A DNA stretch of 29,446 bases from CAYMLQ01 sp964390795 (GCA_964390795.1 CAYMLQ010000034.1:1-29446), one strand, 5' to 3'. Shown: positions 1-8,429, counted from the stretch's first letter. Program-made: numbers and translations. Notes: generated by a model from the sequence alone, not told the origin.

Positions 1-80
1 GTTACGGCTGTCGGCTAGTCACTTTGGGGATGCACCTGATCGCAGATGCGCCCCGCTCGTTCTTGTTCATTAATGGTCGC

Positions 81-110
81 TTGACCGGCTCGCACCCATT
101 CCGGTAAACT
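81..110 (+). promoter_or_regulatory. Predicted sigma70-type promoter of the V-ATPase operon
   Basis: TTGACC (81-86) is followed after 18 nt by TAAACT (105-110). Transcription would begin near 117, about 20 nt before the atpE start at 138, and a GGGGAC stretch at 132-137 could act as ribosome binding site. The -10 context CCGGTAAACT is almost the same as the one before recD2 (24946-24956). Predicted by eye only. Confidence 0.45.
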
Positions 111-137
111 CACCGCAAATGACTTATCTGGGGACCT

Positions 138-725
138 ATGACACAAGACTTGCAACAGCTACTGGAGAAGATCCAACGCGACGGGGCAGACAAGGCCCAG
201 TCTGAGGCGGACGCGATTTTGGCGAAGGCGAACGCGCAAGCCCGCGCCCTTCTCGAGGGCGCGAAAAGCGAAGCCGCCAAAATCATTTCCGACGCCAGAC
301 AAGAAGCCGAGGCGTTTGAGCGCCGAGCCGAAGAGACCATCCGCCAGTCCGCACGCGACACGGTGCTGACTGTGGAGAAGTCCGTTACCAGGCTGCTGAC
401 CCAACTGCTCCTGAAGGAGGTCAACGCCGCACTGAGCAATACCGACGTGGTCGCCGGCCTCGCGGTCGAAGCTGTCCGCGCCTACATCGGCGGCAACGGC
501 ACGGTCGAGGTGGCCGCGGCTTCCCAACTCGCGGACACCTTGAGAAGTAAACTCGCCGCCGATGCCGCCAGCGGCGTGACCGTTGTCACCGACGAGGCCA
601 CCGGCGCGGGTTTTCGTGTCCGGCTCGACAACGGACGCATCGAACATGCCTTCACGGGCGCGGCGATCGCCGACGCCCTGGCGAAACAGCTCCGTCCCCG
701 CCTGGCAGCTTTTGTGAAGCCATGA
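138..725 (+). CDS. atpE: V-type ATP synthase subunit E
   Basis: Peripheral-stalk subunit E of a V/A-type ATPase, which links the catalytic A3B3 head to membrane subunit I. The 195-residue product has the expected plan: an N-terminal ~100-residue, Ala/Glu/Lys/Arg-rich coiled coil (repeated AKAxA and EAEAFERRAEE-type segments) and a compact C-terminal alpha/beta head. Length fits the family (about 190-210). It is the first gene of the operon, follows a plausible promoter, and its TGA overlaps the next gene's start as ATGA. Identification rests on the coiled-coil/globular architecture plus its position in the order E-DUF2764-A-B-D-I-K. Subunit E sequences diverge, so the sequence match alone would be weaker. 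Confidence 0.85.
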   Translation: MTQDLQQLLEKIQRDGADKAQSEADAILAKANAQARALLEGAKSEAAKIISDARQEAEAFERRAEETIRQSARDTVLTVEKSVTRLLTQLLLKEVNAALSNTDVVAGLAVEAVRAYIGGNGTVEVAAASQLADTLRSKLAADAASGVTVVTDEATGAGFRVRLDNGRIEHAFTGAAIADALAKQLRPRLAAFVKP

Positions 726-1255
726 GCCTCCTCTATCTACTTTCCAGTTTGCCCATGCTCAGCTTTGACGGCGTTCCCGGCCTCTCGGCCGACACGTTTG
801 CCGAGTCGTGCCGCGAACAGCTCAGCGCGGCTGACGCGTCAGCGGCTGAGGCTCTGCTGCACGGGCTGCCCTCGGAGCACCCGTTCGTTGCCGCCTTGCT
901 GGACAAGGAGGCGATCCTGAGAAATGCCGTCGCAGGCGAGCGCGCCCGTATCGCAGGCAAGGATGCCGCGCAGTGGGTGCGCCCGACCCTCGGCTGTGAT
1001 TTGCAGATCAGGAGCGAGGTCGGTGACGCATTCCTTGAGTCCGACCCCTTGAGTCGGGAAAAGGCACTGGACAAGGCGCGCTGGCGCATCGCGGAGGAAC
1101 TGCAAGGCCCCGATCCGCTTACCGTCAAGGCCGTTTTCGCCTATGCGGTCAAACTTCGGATCGTCACCCGCTGGGCCGGACTCCATGCGGAGCAGGGGCG
1201 CCAGGCGTTTGAAAGCCTCACCCAGGTTCCCATCACACTGAACCCTGACACCTAA
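722..1255 (+). CDS. DUF2764 family protein of the V-ATPase operon
   Basis: A 177-residue soluble protein, mainly helical, beginning MSLLYLLSSLPML. It matches the DUF2764 family, which sits between atpE and atpA in chlamydial and other bacterial V-ATPase operons. Its start overlaps the atpE stop (ATGA), so the two are translationally coupled. It occupies the place where archaeal-type operons carry subunits C and F, neither of which is recognisable here, so a role as a divergent central-stalk or C-like subunit is a reasonable inference but not shown. There is no signal peptide, transmembrane segment or nucleotide-binding motif. Family assignment is fairly secure from the N-terminal pattern and context; function is unknown. 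Confidence 0.75.
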   Translation: MSLLYLLSSLPMLSFDGVPGLSADTFAESCREQLSAADASAAEALLHGLPSEHPFVAALLDKEAILRNAVAGERARIAGKDAAQWVRPTLGCDLQIRSEVGDAFLESDPLSREKALDKARWRIAEELQGPDPLTVKAVFAYAVKLRIVTRWAGLHAEQGRQAFESLTQVPITLNPDT

Positions 1256-1277
1256 CCCCTGATGCTACCTCCCTTTT

Positions 1278-3017
1278 ATGGAAACAACTGGTAAAATTGT
1301 CGGCGTGAACGGTAACATGATCACCGTCGCGTTCGATGGCGCGGTCGCGCAAAACGAGGTGGGCTACGCCTGCATCGAAGAGGCTGGCACGGTCCAGCGC
1401 CTGATGAGCGAGATCGTCCGCATCCGCGGCCGCCTGGCGGACATGCAGGTCTTCGAGGACACGCGCGACCTGCAGATTGGCGACACGGTGACCTTCTCCG
1501 GACATCTGTTATCTGCCGAACTCGGGCCGGGTTTGCTGAAGCAGATCTATGACGGACTTCAGAACCCGCTGCCGCAGCTGGCTGCGCAGTGCGGCTTCTT
1601 TCTCCAGCGCGGCACCTACCTGAACGCCCTTGACCGTCAGGCGACATGGGCGTTCACCCCCGCCGCCAAGCCCGGCGACCGCCTGACTGCGGGCGAGACG
1701 CTGGGCACCGTTCCGGAGGGCATTTTCCAGCACCGCATCATGGTGCCGTTCGCCCTGCGCGGCGTCTACACCGTCAAAAGCGTCGTTTCCGCCGGCGCCT
1801 ACACGGTCGAGCACGAGGTCGCCGTACTCACCGACGCCGACGGAAAGGACCACAGCATCCAGATGCTTCAACGCTGGCCCGTCAAGCTCCCCATCACCTG
1901 TTTCGCGGAGCGCCTCATGCCGGTCGACACCATGACCACACGCATTCGCCCGGTTGACACCTTCTTCCCGGTGGCGCTCGGAGGCACCTACTGCATCCCC
2001 GGGCCCTTCGGCGCAGGCAAGACCGTCTTGCAGCAGATCACCTCGCGCTACGCCGACGTGGACATCGTGGTCTTGGCCGCCTGCGGCGAACGCGCGGGCG
2101 AAGTGGTGGAGACGCTGCGCGAGTTCCCCGAACTCAACGACCCGCGCACCGGCAAGACGCTGATGGACCGAACAGTCATCATCTGCAACACCTCGTCCAT
2201 GCCCGTGGCCGCTCGCGAAGCCTCGGTCTACACGGCCGTGACCCTCGCCAGCTACTACAGGCAGATGGGGCTGAACGTGCTGCTGCTCGCGGACTCCACC
2301 TCGCGCTGGGCGCAGGCGCTTCGCGAACTCTCCGGGCGGCTTGAAGAGATCCCCGGCGAAGAGGCCTTCCCCGCCTACCTCGAATCGCTCATCGCCAATT
2401 TCTACGAGCGCGCGGGACGGGTTCGCCTCAAGGACGGCTCCACCGGCTCGGTGACCATCGGCGGCACCGTTTCGCCGGCGGGCGGTAACTTCGACGAACC
2501 GGTCACCCAGGCGACGCTCAAAGTGGTCGGCGCCTTCCACGGGCTCTCCCGCGCACGTTCAGACGCCCGACGCTTCCCCGCCATCGACCCGCTCGAGAGC
2601 TGGAGCAAGTACAAGAGCGTCATCGAAAAGGACCGCGTCGAGGGCCTGCGCAGAATCCTGCGTCAAGGCAGCGACGTGGCCCAGATGATGAAGGTTGTCG
2701 GCGAGGAAGGCACCAGCATCCACGATTTCGTGACCTATCTGAAAGGGGAGCTTCTGGACGCCGTCTACCTGCAGCAGAACGCCTTCAACGAGGTAGATGC
2801 CGCCACGCCGGCCGACCGCCAGCGCGAGATGTTCGGCGTGATCGAAAAGGCCCTGCTCGCCGACTATCCCTTCACCGACAAGGGTGTGGCCCGCAAGTTC
2901 TTCCAGGGCGTGACGCAGGCGTTCATCGACTGGAACCAGACGCCCGCCGACGCGCCCGAGTATGCCAAGCGGCGCGAGTCGCTTGTCGCCATACTCAAGG
3001 AGGCCGCGCATGTATGA
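1278..3017 (+). CDS. atpA: V-type ATP synthase catalytic subunit A
   Basis: Catalytic, nucleotide-hydrolysing subunit A (579 residues, normal family length). Visible features: N-terminal beta-barrel (TTGKIVGVNGNMITVAF), the non-homologous insert typical of A subunits around residues 110-190, the P-loop GPFGAGKT at 242-249 with catalytic Lys248, the AACGERAGEVVE block with the catalytic Glu, LLLADSTSRWAQALRE, and the helical C-terminal domain. No clear Shine-Dalgarno precedes ATG 1278; it lies 22 nt after the DUF2764 stop. The gene ends in an 8-nt overlap (ATGTATGA) with an unrelated ATPase gene rather than with atpB, which marks the insertion discussed in the findings. AAGGAGG lies inside its last codons. 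Confidence 0.97.
   Translation: METTGKIVGVNGNMITVAFDGAVAQNEVGYACIEEAGTVQRLMSEIVRIRGRLADMQVFEDTRDLQIGDTVTFSGHLLSAELGPGLLKQIYDGLQNPLPQLAAQCGFFLQRGTYLNALDRQATWAFTPAAKPGDRLTAGETLGTVPEGIFQHRIMVPFALRGVYTVKSVVSAGAYTVEHEVAVLTDADGKDHSIQMLQRWPVKLPITCFAERLMPVDTMTTRIRPVDTFFPVALGGTYCIPGPFGAGKTVLQQITSRYADVDIVVLAACGERAGEVVETLREFPELNDPRTGKTLMDRTVIICNTSSMPVAAREASVYTAVTLASYYRQMGLNVLLLADSTSRWAQALRELSGRLEEIPGEEAFPAYLESLIANFYERAGRVRLKDGSTGSVTIGGTVSPAGGNFDEPVTQATLKVVGAFHGLSRARSDARRFPAIDPLESWSKYKSVIEKDRVEGLRRILRQGSDVAQMMKVVGEEGTSIHDFVTYLKGELLDAVYLQQNAFNEVDAATPADRQREMFGVIEKALLADYPFTDKGVARKFFQGVTQAFIDWNQTPADAPEYAKRRESLVAILKEAAHV
2997..3003 (+). promoter_or_regulatory. Strong Shine-Dalgarno inside the atpA 3' end
   Basis: AAGGAGG lies six nt before the ATG at 3010, within the last atpA codons. 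It decides the start of the downstream ATPase gene. By the insertion model it may once have served atpB, whose present start has only the weaker GGGAG (4617-4621). Confidence 0.7.
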
Positions 3018-4026
3018 CAAACTCATAATCTCGTTTTTTCGGGCTTTTAAGCATCTTGAAATCTCGCCGCTCCATCGCGTCAACCTGATCGCGGGCGGCA
3101 ACAACGTCGGCAAAACCTCTGTCCTTGAAGCCATTTGGTTTGCGGCACAGGATAATCCTCTTAATCCCGTCGCTTCTTCGCTCTTTCGGCGTTCTGCCAC
3201 TACCAATAATAACCATAGTTCGCAAGAATTCCAGGACGACAGAGATAATTATTGGAAATGGCTCTTTTATCAAAAGGATATGAGCCGTTGCGCTACCATC
3301 AGTCTGTTGGCATCTTTAACAGGTGAAAGTCCGAGAACGTTGCTATTGAGTCCCAGTGCGCAGGGACATTTGACCGCTACTAATAAGGACAACAATACGA
3401 TTGCTAACTGGCCTCCTCCGTCCTTTGCCCCAATGGTGTCTAACTCAAGTGACATGCCGCGCCTTGCTTGCACCACCTTGTCTTCAGTACTTCCTTCCCC
3501 TGTCGAGGATGCCGAACAGGTCAATATGGTTTCCGTTCTTGAACGTGATGAAGAATTAGCCGCATATCTGCGCTTGATTGATTCGCGAATCACAAAACTA
3601 AAATATTTAAAACTGCCCAAACACCAACACCCATATGTGTATGTTGGCCTTGAAACGAGTAAAGAAATGATTCCTGCGACCCAGTTTGGGCAAGGATTTA
3701 ACCGGATGCTCGGACTTTTCTCATCACTGATGATCGAAGAGACAAAAATCCTGCTCATCGACGAATTCGAGAACGGTCTCCAGCACGACGCGCTTATCCC
3801 GATCTGGTCGGCGCTCGGAAAATACGCCCGCGAGCATGATGTCCAGATTTTCGCTACGACGCACTCCTACGAGTGCATAGCCGCCGCGCACGAGGCTTTT
3901 TCAGGACACGCGGAAGACTTCGCCGTCATCAAGCTCCGTCCCGATCCCGCCCTTGGCATCGCCTCCTTCGTGCTCGACCATGAAGCCGTCGGGGCCGCTC
4001 TCAATACGGAGTTGGAAATCCGATGA
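3010..4026 (+). CDS. SMC/OLD-like AAA ATPase (AAA_15/AAA_21 type) inserted in the V-ATPase operon
   Basis: ABC/SMC-type ATPase of 338 residues. Walker A GGNNVGKT at 29-36; Walker B LLIDEFE at 248-254 with Asp251 and Glu252; a signature-like FGQGFNR segment before it; and an ATTHS switch motif with His285. This is the layout of single-domain AAA_15/AAA_21 ATPases found in OLD-like, PARIS-like and abortive-infection systems. ATG 3010 is chosen for the AAGGAGG six nt upstream and the 8-nt overlap with the atpA stop. The stop overlaps the next gene by 4 nt (ATGA). Central G+C is low: 23 of 60 in both 3241-3300 and 3601-3660, against 37 of 60 in atpA 2641-2700. The last ~300 nt are G+C-rich again. 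It is not a V-ATPase component by sequence; the biological role is unproven. Confidence 0.85.
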   Translation: MYDKLIISFFRAFKHLEISPLHRVNLIAGGNNVGKTSVLEAIWFAAQDNPLNPVASSLFRRSATTNNNHSSQEFQDDRDNYWKWLFYQKDMSRCATISLLASLTGESPRTLLLSPSAQGHLTATNKDNNTIANWPPPSFAPMVSNSSDMPRLACTTLSSVLPSPVEDAEQVNMVSVLERDEELAAYLRLIDSRITKLKYLKLPKHQHPYVYVGLETSKEMIPATQFGQGFNRMLGLFSSLMIEETKILLIDEFENGLQHDALIPIWSALGKYAREHDVQIFATTHSYECIAAAHEAFSGHAEDFAVIKLRPDPALGIASFVLDHEAVGAALNTELEIR

Positions 4027-4634
4027 GGAAACTCAACGACATCACCAAGACTGTTCTTCTGATCGGTGAAGGCCGTGATGAAGAGTGCTTTTTCTCCGCT
4101 CTGGTTAAACACCTTGGACTTGACGGTAGAATTCAAGTCGCAGAGTACGGTGGGAAGAACAATCTGAAAGGATTCCTTTCAGCTTTAGCCGTTTTTCCCA
4201 ATCTAAGAAGTATCGGTATTACTCGCGATGCCGATAACGATTACTTGGCCGCCCTAGCCAGTGTGAAGTCTGCCATTTCAAACGCCAAACTTCCTGACCT
4301 CATTCGAGTATCGTCTTATATTCTGCCGGAACCGAATGAATGTGGAGCATTGGAGGCTGTGATTCTCAATGCCGCGTGCTCCACTCCGACATGGCCTTGC
4401 GTGGAGGCATTCGCTACCTGCGTATCAGAAAGAATCGACTCACCCTTTTCAACGACAGACCACGCAAAGCACCAACTTCAGGCGTGGTTGAGCACGCTTT
4501 CCCGTCCGGGGCTCCGCCTCGGCGAAGCGGCCTCGGCAGGAGACATCCCCTTCGCTCATCCGGCCTTTCAACCGCTAACCGCTTTTATCAGATCACTCGT
4601 ATCAGTAACCGAGGATGGGAGATCCCATGCATAA
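4023..4634 (+). CDS. DUF3226 / TOPRIM-like partner of the ATPase
   Basis: A 203-residue protein with a TOPRIM-like signature: LLIGEGRDEECFF with Glu16, GGKNNLKGFL, then the acidic ITRDADND motif (Asp69, Asp71, Asp73) followed by a helix resembling DUF3226 proteins. TOPRIM folds use such Glu/DxD residues to bind Mg2+ in nucleases, primases and topoisomerases. The start overlaps the upstream ATPase stop as ATGA, and the stop TAA overlaps the atpB start (ATGCATAA). Pairing of an SMC-like ATPase with a TOPRIM/DUF3226 protein recalls OLD, Gabija and PARIS modules, but whether this pair is a defence system is inference. G+C is about 50% by hand count of 4201-4260, below the V-ATPase genes. Confidence 0.75.
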   Translation: MRKLNDITKTVLLIGEGRDEECFFSALVKHLGLDGRIQVAEYGGKNNLKGFLSALAVFPNLRSIGITRDADNDYLAALASVKSAISNAKLPDLIRVSSYILPEPNECGALEAVILNAACSTPTWPCVEAFATCVSERIDSPFSTTDHAKHQLQAWLSTLSRPGLRLGEAASAGDIPFAHPAFQPLTAFIRSLVSVTEDGRSHA

Positions 4635-5927
4635 GGTTTACCACACCATCGACAACCTCGCGGGCAGCGTGGTCACGCTGCGCGCGGAGGGGGTCAAATA
4701 CCGCGAGCTCGCCGAAGTCACGTCGCGCAACGGCACCTCGCTCGCGCAGGTCATCAAGCTCTACCGCGACACGGTGACGCTGCAGGTTTTCGCGGGCGCT
4801 CGCGGCGTGGCGACGGACGGCCGCGTCCGCTTTCTTGGCCATCCCATGCGCGTGCCCTTCTCCGACGCGCTGCTCGGCCGCGCCTTCACCGGCAGCGCCG
4901 TGCCGCGCGACAAGGGCCCCGCGCTCACCGACAACCTGATCGACATCNNNNNNNNNNGGTCAACCCGGCCAAGCGCATCATGCCGCGCAACATGGTCCGC
5001 ACCAACATCCCCATGATCGACGTGTTCAACTCGCTGGTCGAGTCGCAGAAGCTGCCGGTCTTCGCCCGCGCGGGCGAGCCGTACAACGTGTTGCTCGCCC
5101 GCATCGCCCTGCAGGCCGAGGTCGACATCATCATCCTCGGCGGCATGGGCCTGAAGTACGACGACTACCTCTATTTCCGCGACACCCTCGATGAGAGCGG
5201 GGCGCTCTCCCGCACCGTGATGTTCGTTCACACCGCCTCCGACCCGATCGTCGAATGCATGCTGGTTCCCGACATCGCCCTGGCCACCGCCGAGCAGTTC
5301 GCGCTGCAGGGCAAGAAGGTGCTGGTGCTACTGACCGACATGACCAGTTTCGCCGATGCGCTCAAAGAAATCGCGATCACCATGGAGCAGATCCCCTCCA
5401 ACCGCGGCTATCCCGGCGACCTCTATTCGCAGCTCGCCTCGCGCTATGAGAAGGCCGTTGACTTCGAAGGCGCAGGCTCGATCACGATTCTCGCGGTGAC
5501 CACCATGCCCGGCGATGACGTCACCCACCCTGTGCCGGACAACACGGGGTACATCACAGAGGGCCAGTTCTACCTCCGCAACGGCCGCATCGAGCCCTTC
5601 GGCTCCCTGAGCCGGCTGAAGCAGCAGGTGAACAAAGACACCCGCGAAGACCACCGTACCATCATGGACGCCATGATCCGGCTTTACGCCTCGTTCAAAG
5701 AGACGCAGGAGAAGCAGTCCATGGGCTTCCGCATGAGCGAGTGGGACACCAAGCTGCTGAAATACGGAGCGCGTTTCGAACGTGAGATGATGGACCTCTC
5801 CGTGAACATCCCGCTTGAAAAGGCGCTGGATCTCGGCTGGCAGATCCTCGGCGACTGTTTCAGCCCCGAAGAAGCCGGCATCCCGACGAAGCTGAGCGCG
5901 AAGTTCTGGCCGAAGAAACCGAGCTAG
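4627..5927 (+). CDS. atpB: V-type ATP synthase subunit B (interrupted by an assembly gap)
   Basis: Regulatory, non-catalytic nucleotide-binding subunit B of the A3B3 head. Residues 1-107 (MHKVYHTIDNLAGSVVTL to NLIDI) read to 4947; the rest resumes at VNPAKRIMPRNMVRTNIP from 4959 to TAG 5927, giving about 433 residues, typical for the family. Family blocks visible are MVRTNIPMIDVFNSLVESQK, a TDMTSFADALKEIA segment and SRLKQQVN. ATG 4627 is preferred over ATG 4615, which adds four residues: GGGAG precedes 4627 and it aligns with family N-termini. The reading frame is not continuous across the ten Ns; this is a gap artefact, not a natural frameshift (see the gap entry). Confidence 0.93.
4948..4957. 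other. Assembly gap (10 Ns) inside atpB
   Basis: Ten Ns follow a complete ATC codon (4945-4947). The downstream frame begins with GTC at 4959. The missing sequence must therefore be 2 modulo 3 in length; 11 nt, restoring four residues in the family's I-x-x-x-x-N-P loop, fits best. Ten is probably a placeholder. Confidence 0.95.
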
Positions 5928-5976
5928 GTCACACCTTTTCTGAGCGCTGAACCCCGAACCCCGGCTCCTCTTTTCC

Positions 5977-6591
5977 ATGGCGAAGATCAAACTGACTAAA
6001 AACGAGCTGAAGACGCAGAGCGACGCGCTCAAGCGTTTCCAGCGTTTTCTGCCGATGCTGCTGCTCAAGAAGCAGCAGTTGCAGGCGGAGATCGCCGCCA
6101 TTGCCGCACGCCTCGACGAAGTCGCGAAGCGCGAGGCCGCCGCCCGCGCGTCATTAGAGCCCTGGATGCCCCTGTTTGCAGAACCGGGCGAAGCTCTTGC
6201 GCGCCTCGTGACCATCGACCGTGTGGTGACGGCGAGCAGCAACATCGCCGGCGTGGCCATCCCCGTTTTCACGCGCCTCGACACCACGGTCGCCGAGCTT
6301 GACCTGTTCGCGACTCCCGCATGGTTCGACGCGGCTGCGGCCATGCTCACATCGGTTCTCAGCCTCAAGGCCGAACGAACCGTACTCGAAATACAGCGCG
6401 AGCGGGTGACCCTCGAACTGAACACCACGTCGCAGCGCGTGAACCTGTTCGAGAAAGTGAAAATACCGGCGTGCCGCGAAAATATCCGACTCATCAAGAT
6501 CGCCATCGGTGACGCGCAAATCGCGTCGGTCACACGCGGCAAGATCGCCAAAGGCCGCAGCCGGCGGGCTGAAGAGGAGAACGCCGCATGA
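5977..6591 (+). CDS. atpD: V-type ATP synthase subunit D
   Basis: Central rotor-shaft subunit D, 204 residues, running inside the A3B3 head. It begins MAKIKLTKNELKTQSDALKR and ends with a basic helix (RVNLFEKVKIPACRENIRLIK), the two long antiparallel helices expected of the family; the middle is an alpha/beta knob. The gene lies 49 nt after atpB, and its TGA overlaps the atpI start (ATGA). No subunit F gene, the usual rotor partner of D, is recognisable beside it. Confidence 0.92.
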   Translation: MAKIKLTKNELKTQSDALKRFQRFLPMLLLKKQQLQAEIAAIAARLDEVAKREAAARASLEPWMPLFAEPGEALARLVTIDRVVTASSNIAGVAIPVFTRLDTTVAELDLFATPAWFDAAAAMLTSVLSLKAERTVLEIQRERVTLELNTTSQRVNLFEKVKIPACRENIRLIKIAIGDAQIASVTRGKIAKGRSRRAEEENAA

Positions 6592-8429
6592 TCGTCCCCA
6601 TGCAACATGTCACGCTCCTCTGCGTCGCGGCTGAGCGCAAGCAGGCCCTCGAGCGCCTGCGCGAGTTGGGTGTTCTGCATCTGAACCTCAGCGCGTCCGA
6701 TTCCGAGCCCTACCGCCATGCGCAGGCCCGCCTCGCCACCGCCGAGCACGCCTTACGCCTCTTGGCGGACGCCCGCGCCGAAAAACCGGTGATGCCGACC
6801 ACCATCGGGCCGCATAAAGTCCATGGCCATGAGATGGGCGTCGACGTGCTGCTCAACGCCCCTCTTCCCGCGGTTGCCGGGAGTGCCTCAGAGAAACTCG
6901 ACGCGGTTCATAGGCTGGCCGAGGTGCGGCAGTCCCTGCTCAATGAGGCCGAGCGTCTGGACCGCGATATCGACCTGTATCTGCCGTTCGGCGACTTCGA
7001 CGTCACGCTGCCCGCAAGGCTCACGGCGCAGGGCATTCCGGTCCAACTCTTCCGCGATCCGGTCAACACCACCTTTGTGGAGCCCGCCGGCGTTCTGATC
7101 GAGGAGTTCGGCGCCGATGGCGACTTCACCTATTGCGTGATGGTCGGAAAGGGCGAGCTTCCCGAGGCCTGCGAGCGGCTCGCCCCGCCCGAAGCCTCTG
7201 TCTCCACCCTGCAGGCGCGTTGCGCGCAGGCCCTTGAGAAAGCCGCCCTCATCACCTCGCTCCTAAAGCGTGCGGCCGCCGACACCGCGGACCTCACCCG
7301 CGAGATCCAGCGTCTGACCGACGCGAGCGATTTCGCCACGGCCGCCGACACCATGCAGACTCACGGCGCGGTCGCCTGGATCACGGGCTGGCTGCCCGCC
7401 GAGCGCGGGGACTCGCTACGCGCGGCCTCTGCCGCACACGCGTGGGGCCTTTTGTTGCGCGATCCAGAGCCGGAGGAACGCCCCCCCACCCTGCTGCGCC
7501 CGCCCCGTCTTTTCCGGCCCATGCTGTCGCTTTTTGACGCCCTGGGCATTTCGCCGGCCTACAGCGAGTCAGACGTCAGCGTCCCCTTCTTCTGCTTCTT
7601 CAGCATCTTCTTTGCCATGCTGGTGGGCGACGGCGGTTATGGCGTGCTGATCTTCCTTTTGACCTTGTACCTGCGGCGCAAGTTCCCGCAGGCACCGCGC
7701 TCGCCCTTCGTGCTGCTCTACGTCTTCGCGTCCGCCACCGTGGTTTGGGGCATCCTCTCCAACACGTGGTTCGGCACCCATCCGTCGATTGCCGACAACG
7801 CGGCCAGCCTCTGGCTGAACGACCCCGTCAAGGGCATCAACCATACGATGCTGGTCTGCTTCACGCTGGGCGTGATCCACCTCTCCGTCGCGCGAATCTG
7901 GAGTGCGGTCACCACCTTCCCTGACCCCAAATTCCTCGCGCAGGTCGGCTGGGTCGGCGTGATCTGGTTCATGTACTGCATGGCCTGCCACGTGGTCGGG
8001 ATCTTCCAGGCGCCGCGCGCCATCTACTACGTCTTCGGCGTTTCGCTCTTTCTTATCTTCTTTTTCACACTCCGGCGGGACGAACTGAAGGAGCACGGCA
8101 TCGAACTCGGCATGATGCCGCTCAACATTGTCAGTTGCCTCGGCGACATCATCTCGTATGTCCGCCTCTTCGCCGTCGGACTGGCCTCCGTCAAAGTGGC
8201 TGAGAATTTCAACAGCATGGCGATCAACTTGAACCTTCCGCTCTGGGCTAAGATTATCCCCCTGATCCTGATCCTGCTGATCGGTCATGGCCTGAACTTC
8301 GCGATGGCTGCCCTCAGCATTCTCGTACACGCCGTACGTTTGAACACGCTCGAATTTTCGAACCACAAAGGCATCTCGTGGTCCGGCTTCGCCTTTAAAC
8401 CCTTCAAGCGGAAAGCGGACGCGATTTAG
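6588..8429 (+). CDS. atpI: V-type ATP synthase membrane subunit I (a-subunit)
   Basis: Stator membrane subunit (613 residues) that provides the ion half-channels. The N-terminal ~330 residues form the soluble alpha/beta and coiled-coil domain (MIVPMQHVTLLCVAAERKQAL). The C-terminal half is membrane-embedded with about seven or eight hydrophobic segments, starting near VPFFCFFSIFFAMLVGDGGYG, the family's most conserved block. Arg526 in ISYVRLFAVGLAS is the conserved arginine that faces the rotor-ring carboxylate. Length is normal for bacterial NtpI-like subunits. The start overlaps atpD by 4 nt; atpK follows after 48 nt. Confidence 0.96.
   Translation: MIVPMQHVTLLCVAAERKQALERLRELGVLHLNLSASDSEPYRHAQARLATAEHALRLLADARAEKPVMPTTIGPHKVHGHEMGVDVLLNAPLPAVAGSASEKLDAVHRLAEVRQSLLNEAERLDRDIDLYLPFGDFDVTLPARLTAQGIPVQLFRDPVNTTFVEPAGVLIEEFGADGDFTYCVMVGKGELPEACERLAPPEASVSTLQARCAQALEKAALITSLLKRAAADTADLTREIQRLTDASDFATAADTMQTHGAVAWITGWLPAERGDSLRAASAAHAWGLLLRDPEPEERPPTLLRPPRLFRPMLSLFDALGISPAYSESDVSVPFFCFFSIFFAMLVGDGGYGVLIFLLTLYLRRKFPQAPRSPFVLLYVFASATVVWGILSNTWFGTHPSIADNAASLWLNDPVKGINHTMLVCFTLGVIHLSVARIWSAVTTFPDPKFLAQVGWVGVIWFMYCMACHVVGIFQAPRAIYYVFGVSLFLIFFFTLRRDELKEHGIELGMMPLNIVSCLGDIISYVRLFAVGLASVKVAENFNSMAINLNLPLWAKIIPLILILLIGHGLNFAMAALSILVHAVRLNTLEFSNHKGISWSGFAFKPFKRKADAI

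Noticed and set aside
1..80. Possible upstream gene end or structured RNA before the atpE promoter
   Set aside because: I see no convincing reading frame, terminator or RNA fold in these 80 nt.
1509..2540. 343-codon open frame antisense to atpA
   Set aside because: Same shadow effect; the translation is Arg/Gly/Asp/His-rich without domain-like pattern, while the + strand is clearly V-ATPase subunit A.
3010..4634. Cassette genes as true V-ATPase subunits (missing C/F)
   Set aside because: Clear Walker A/B plus switch-His motifs and a TOPRIM-like DxD motif do not fit C, F or H subunits, and composition differs from the operon.
4615..5927. atpB as a natural pseudogene or frameshift
   Set aside because: The break coincides exactly with the N run, and both halves are well conserved; an assembly gap explains it.
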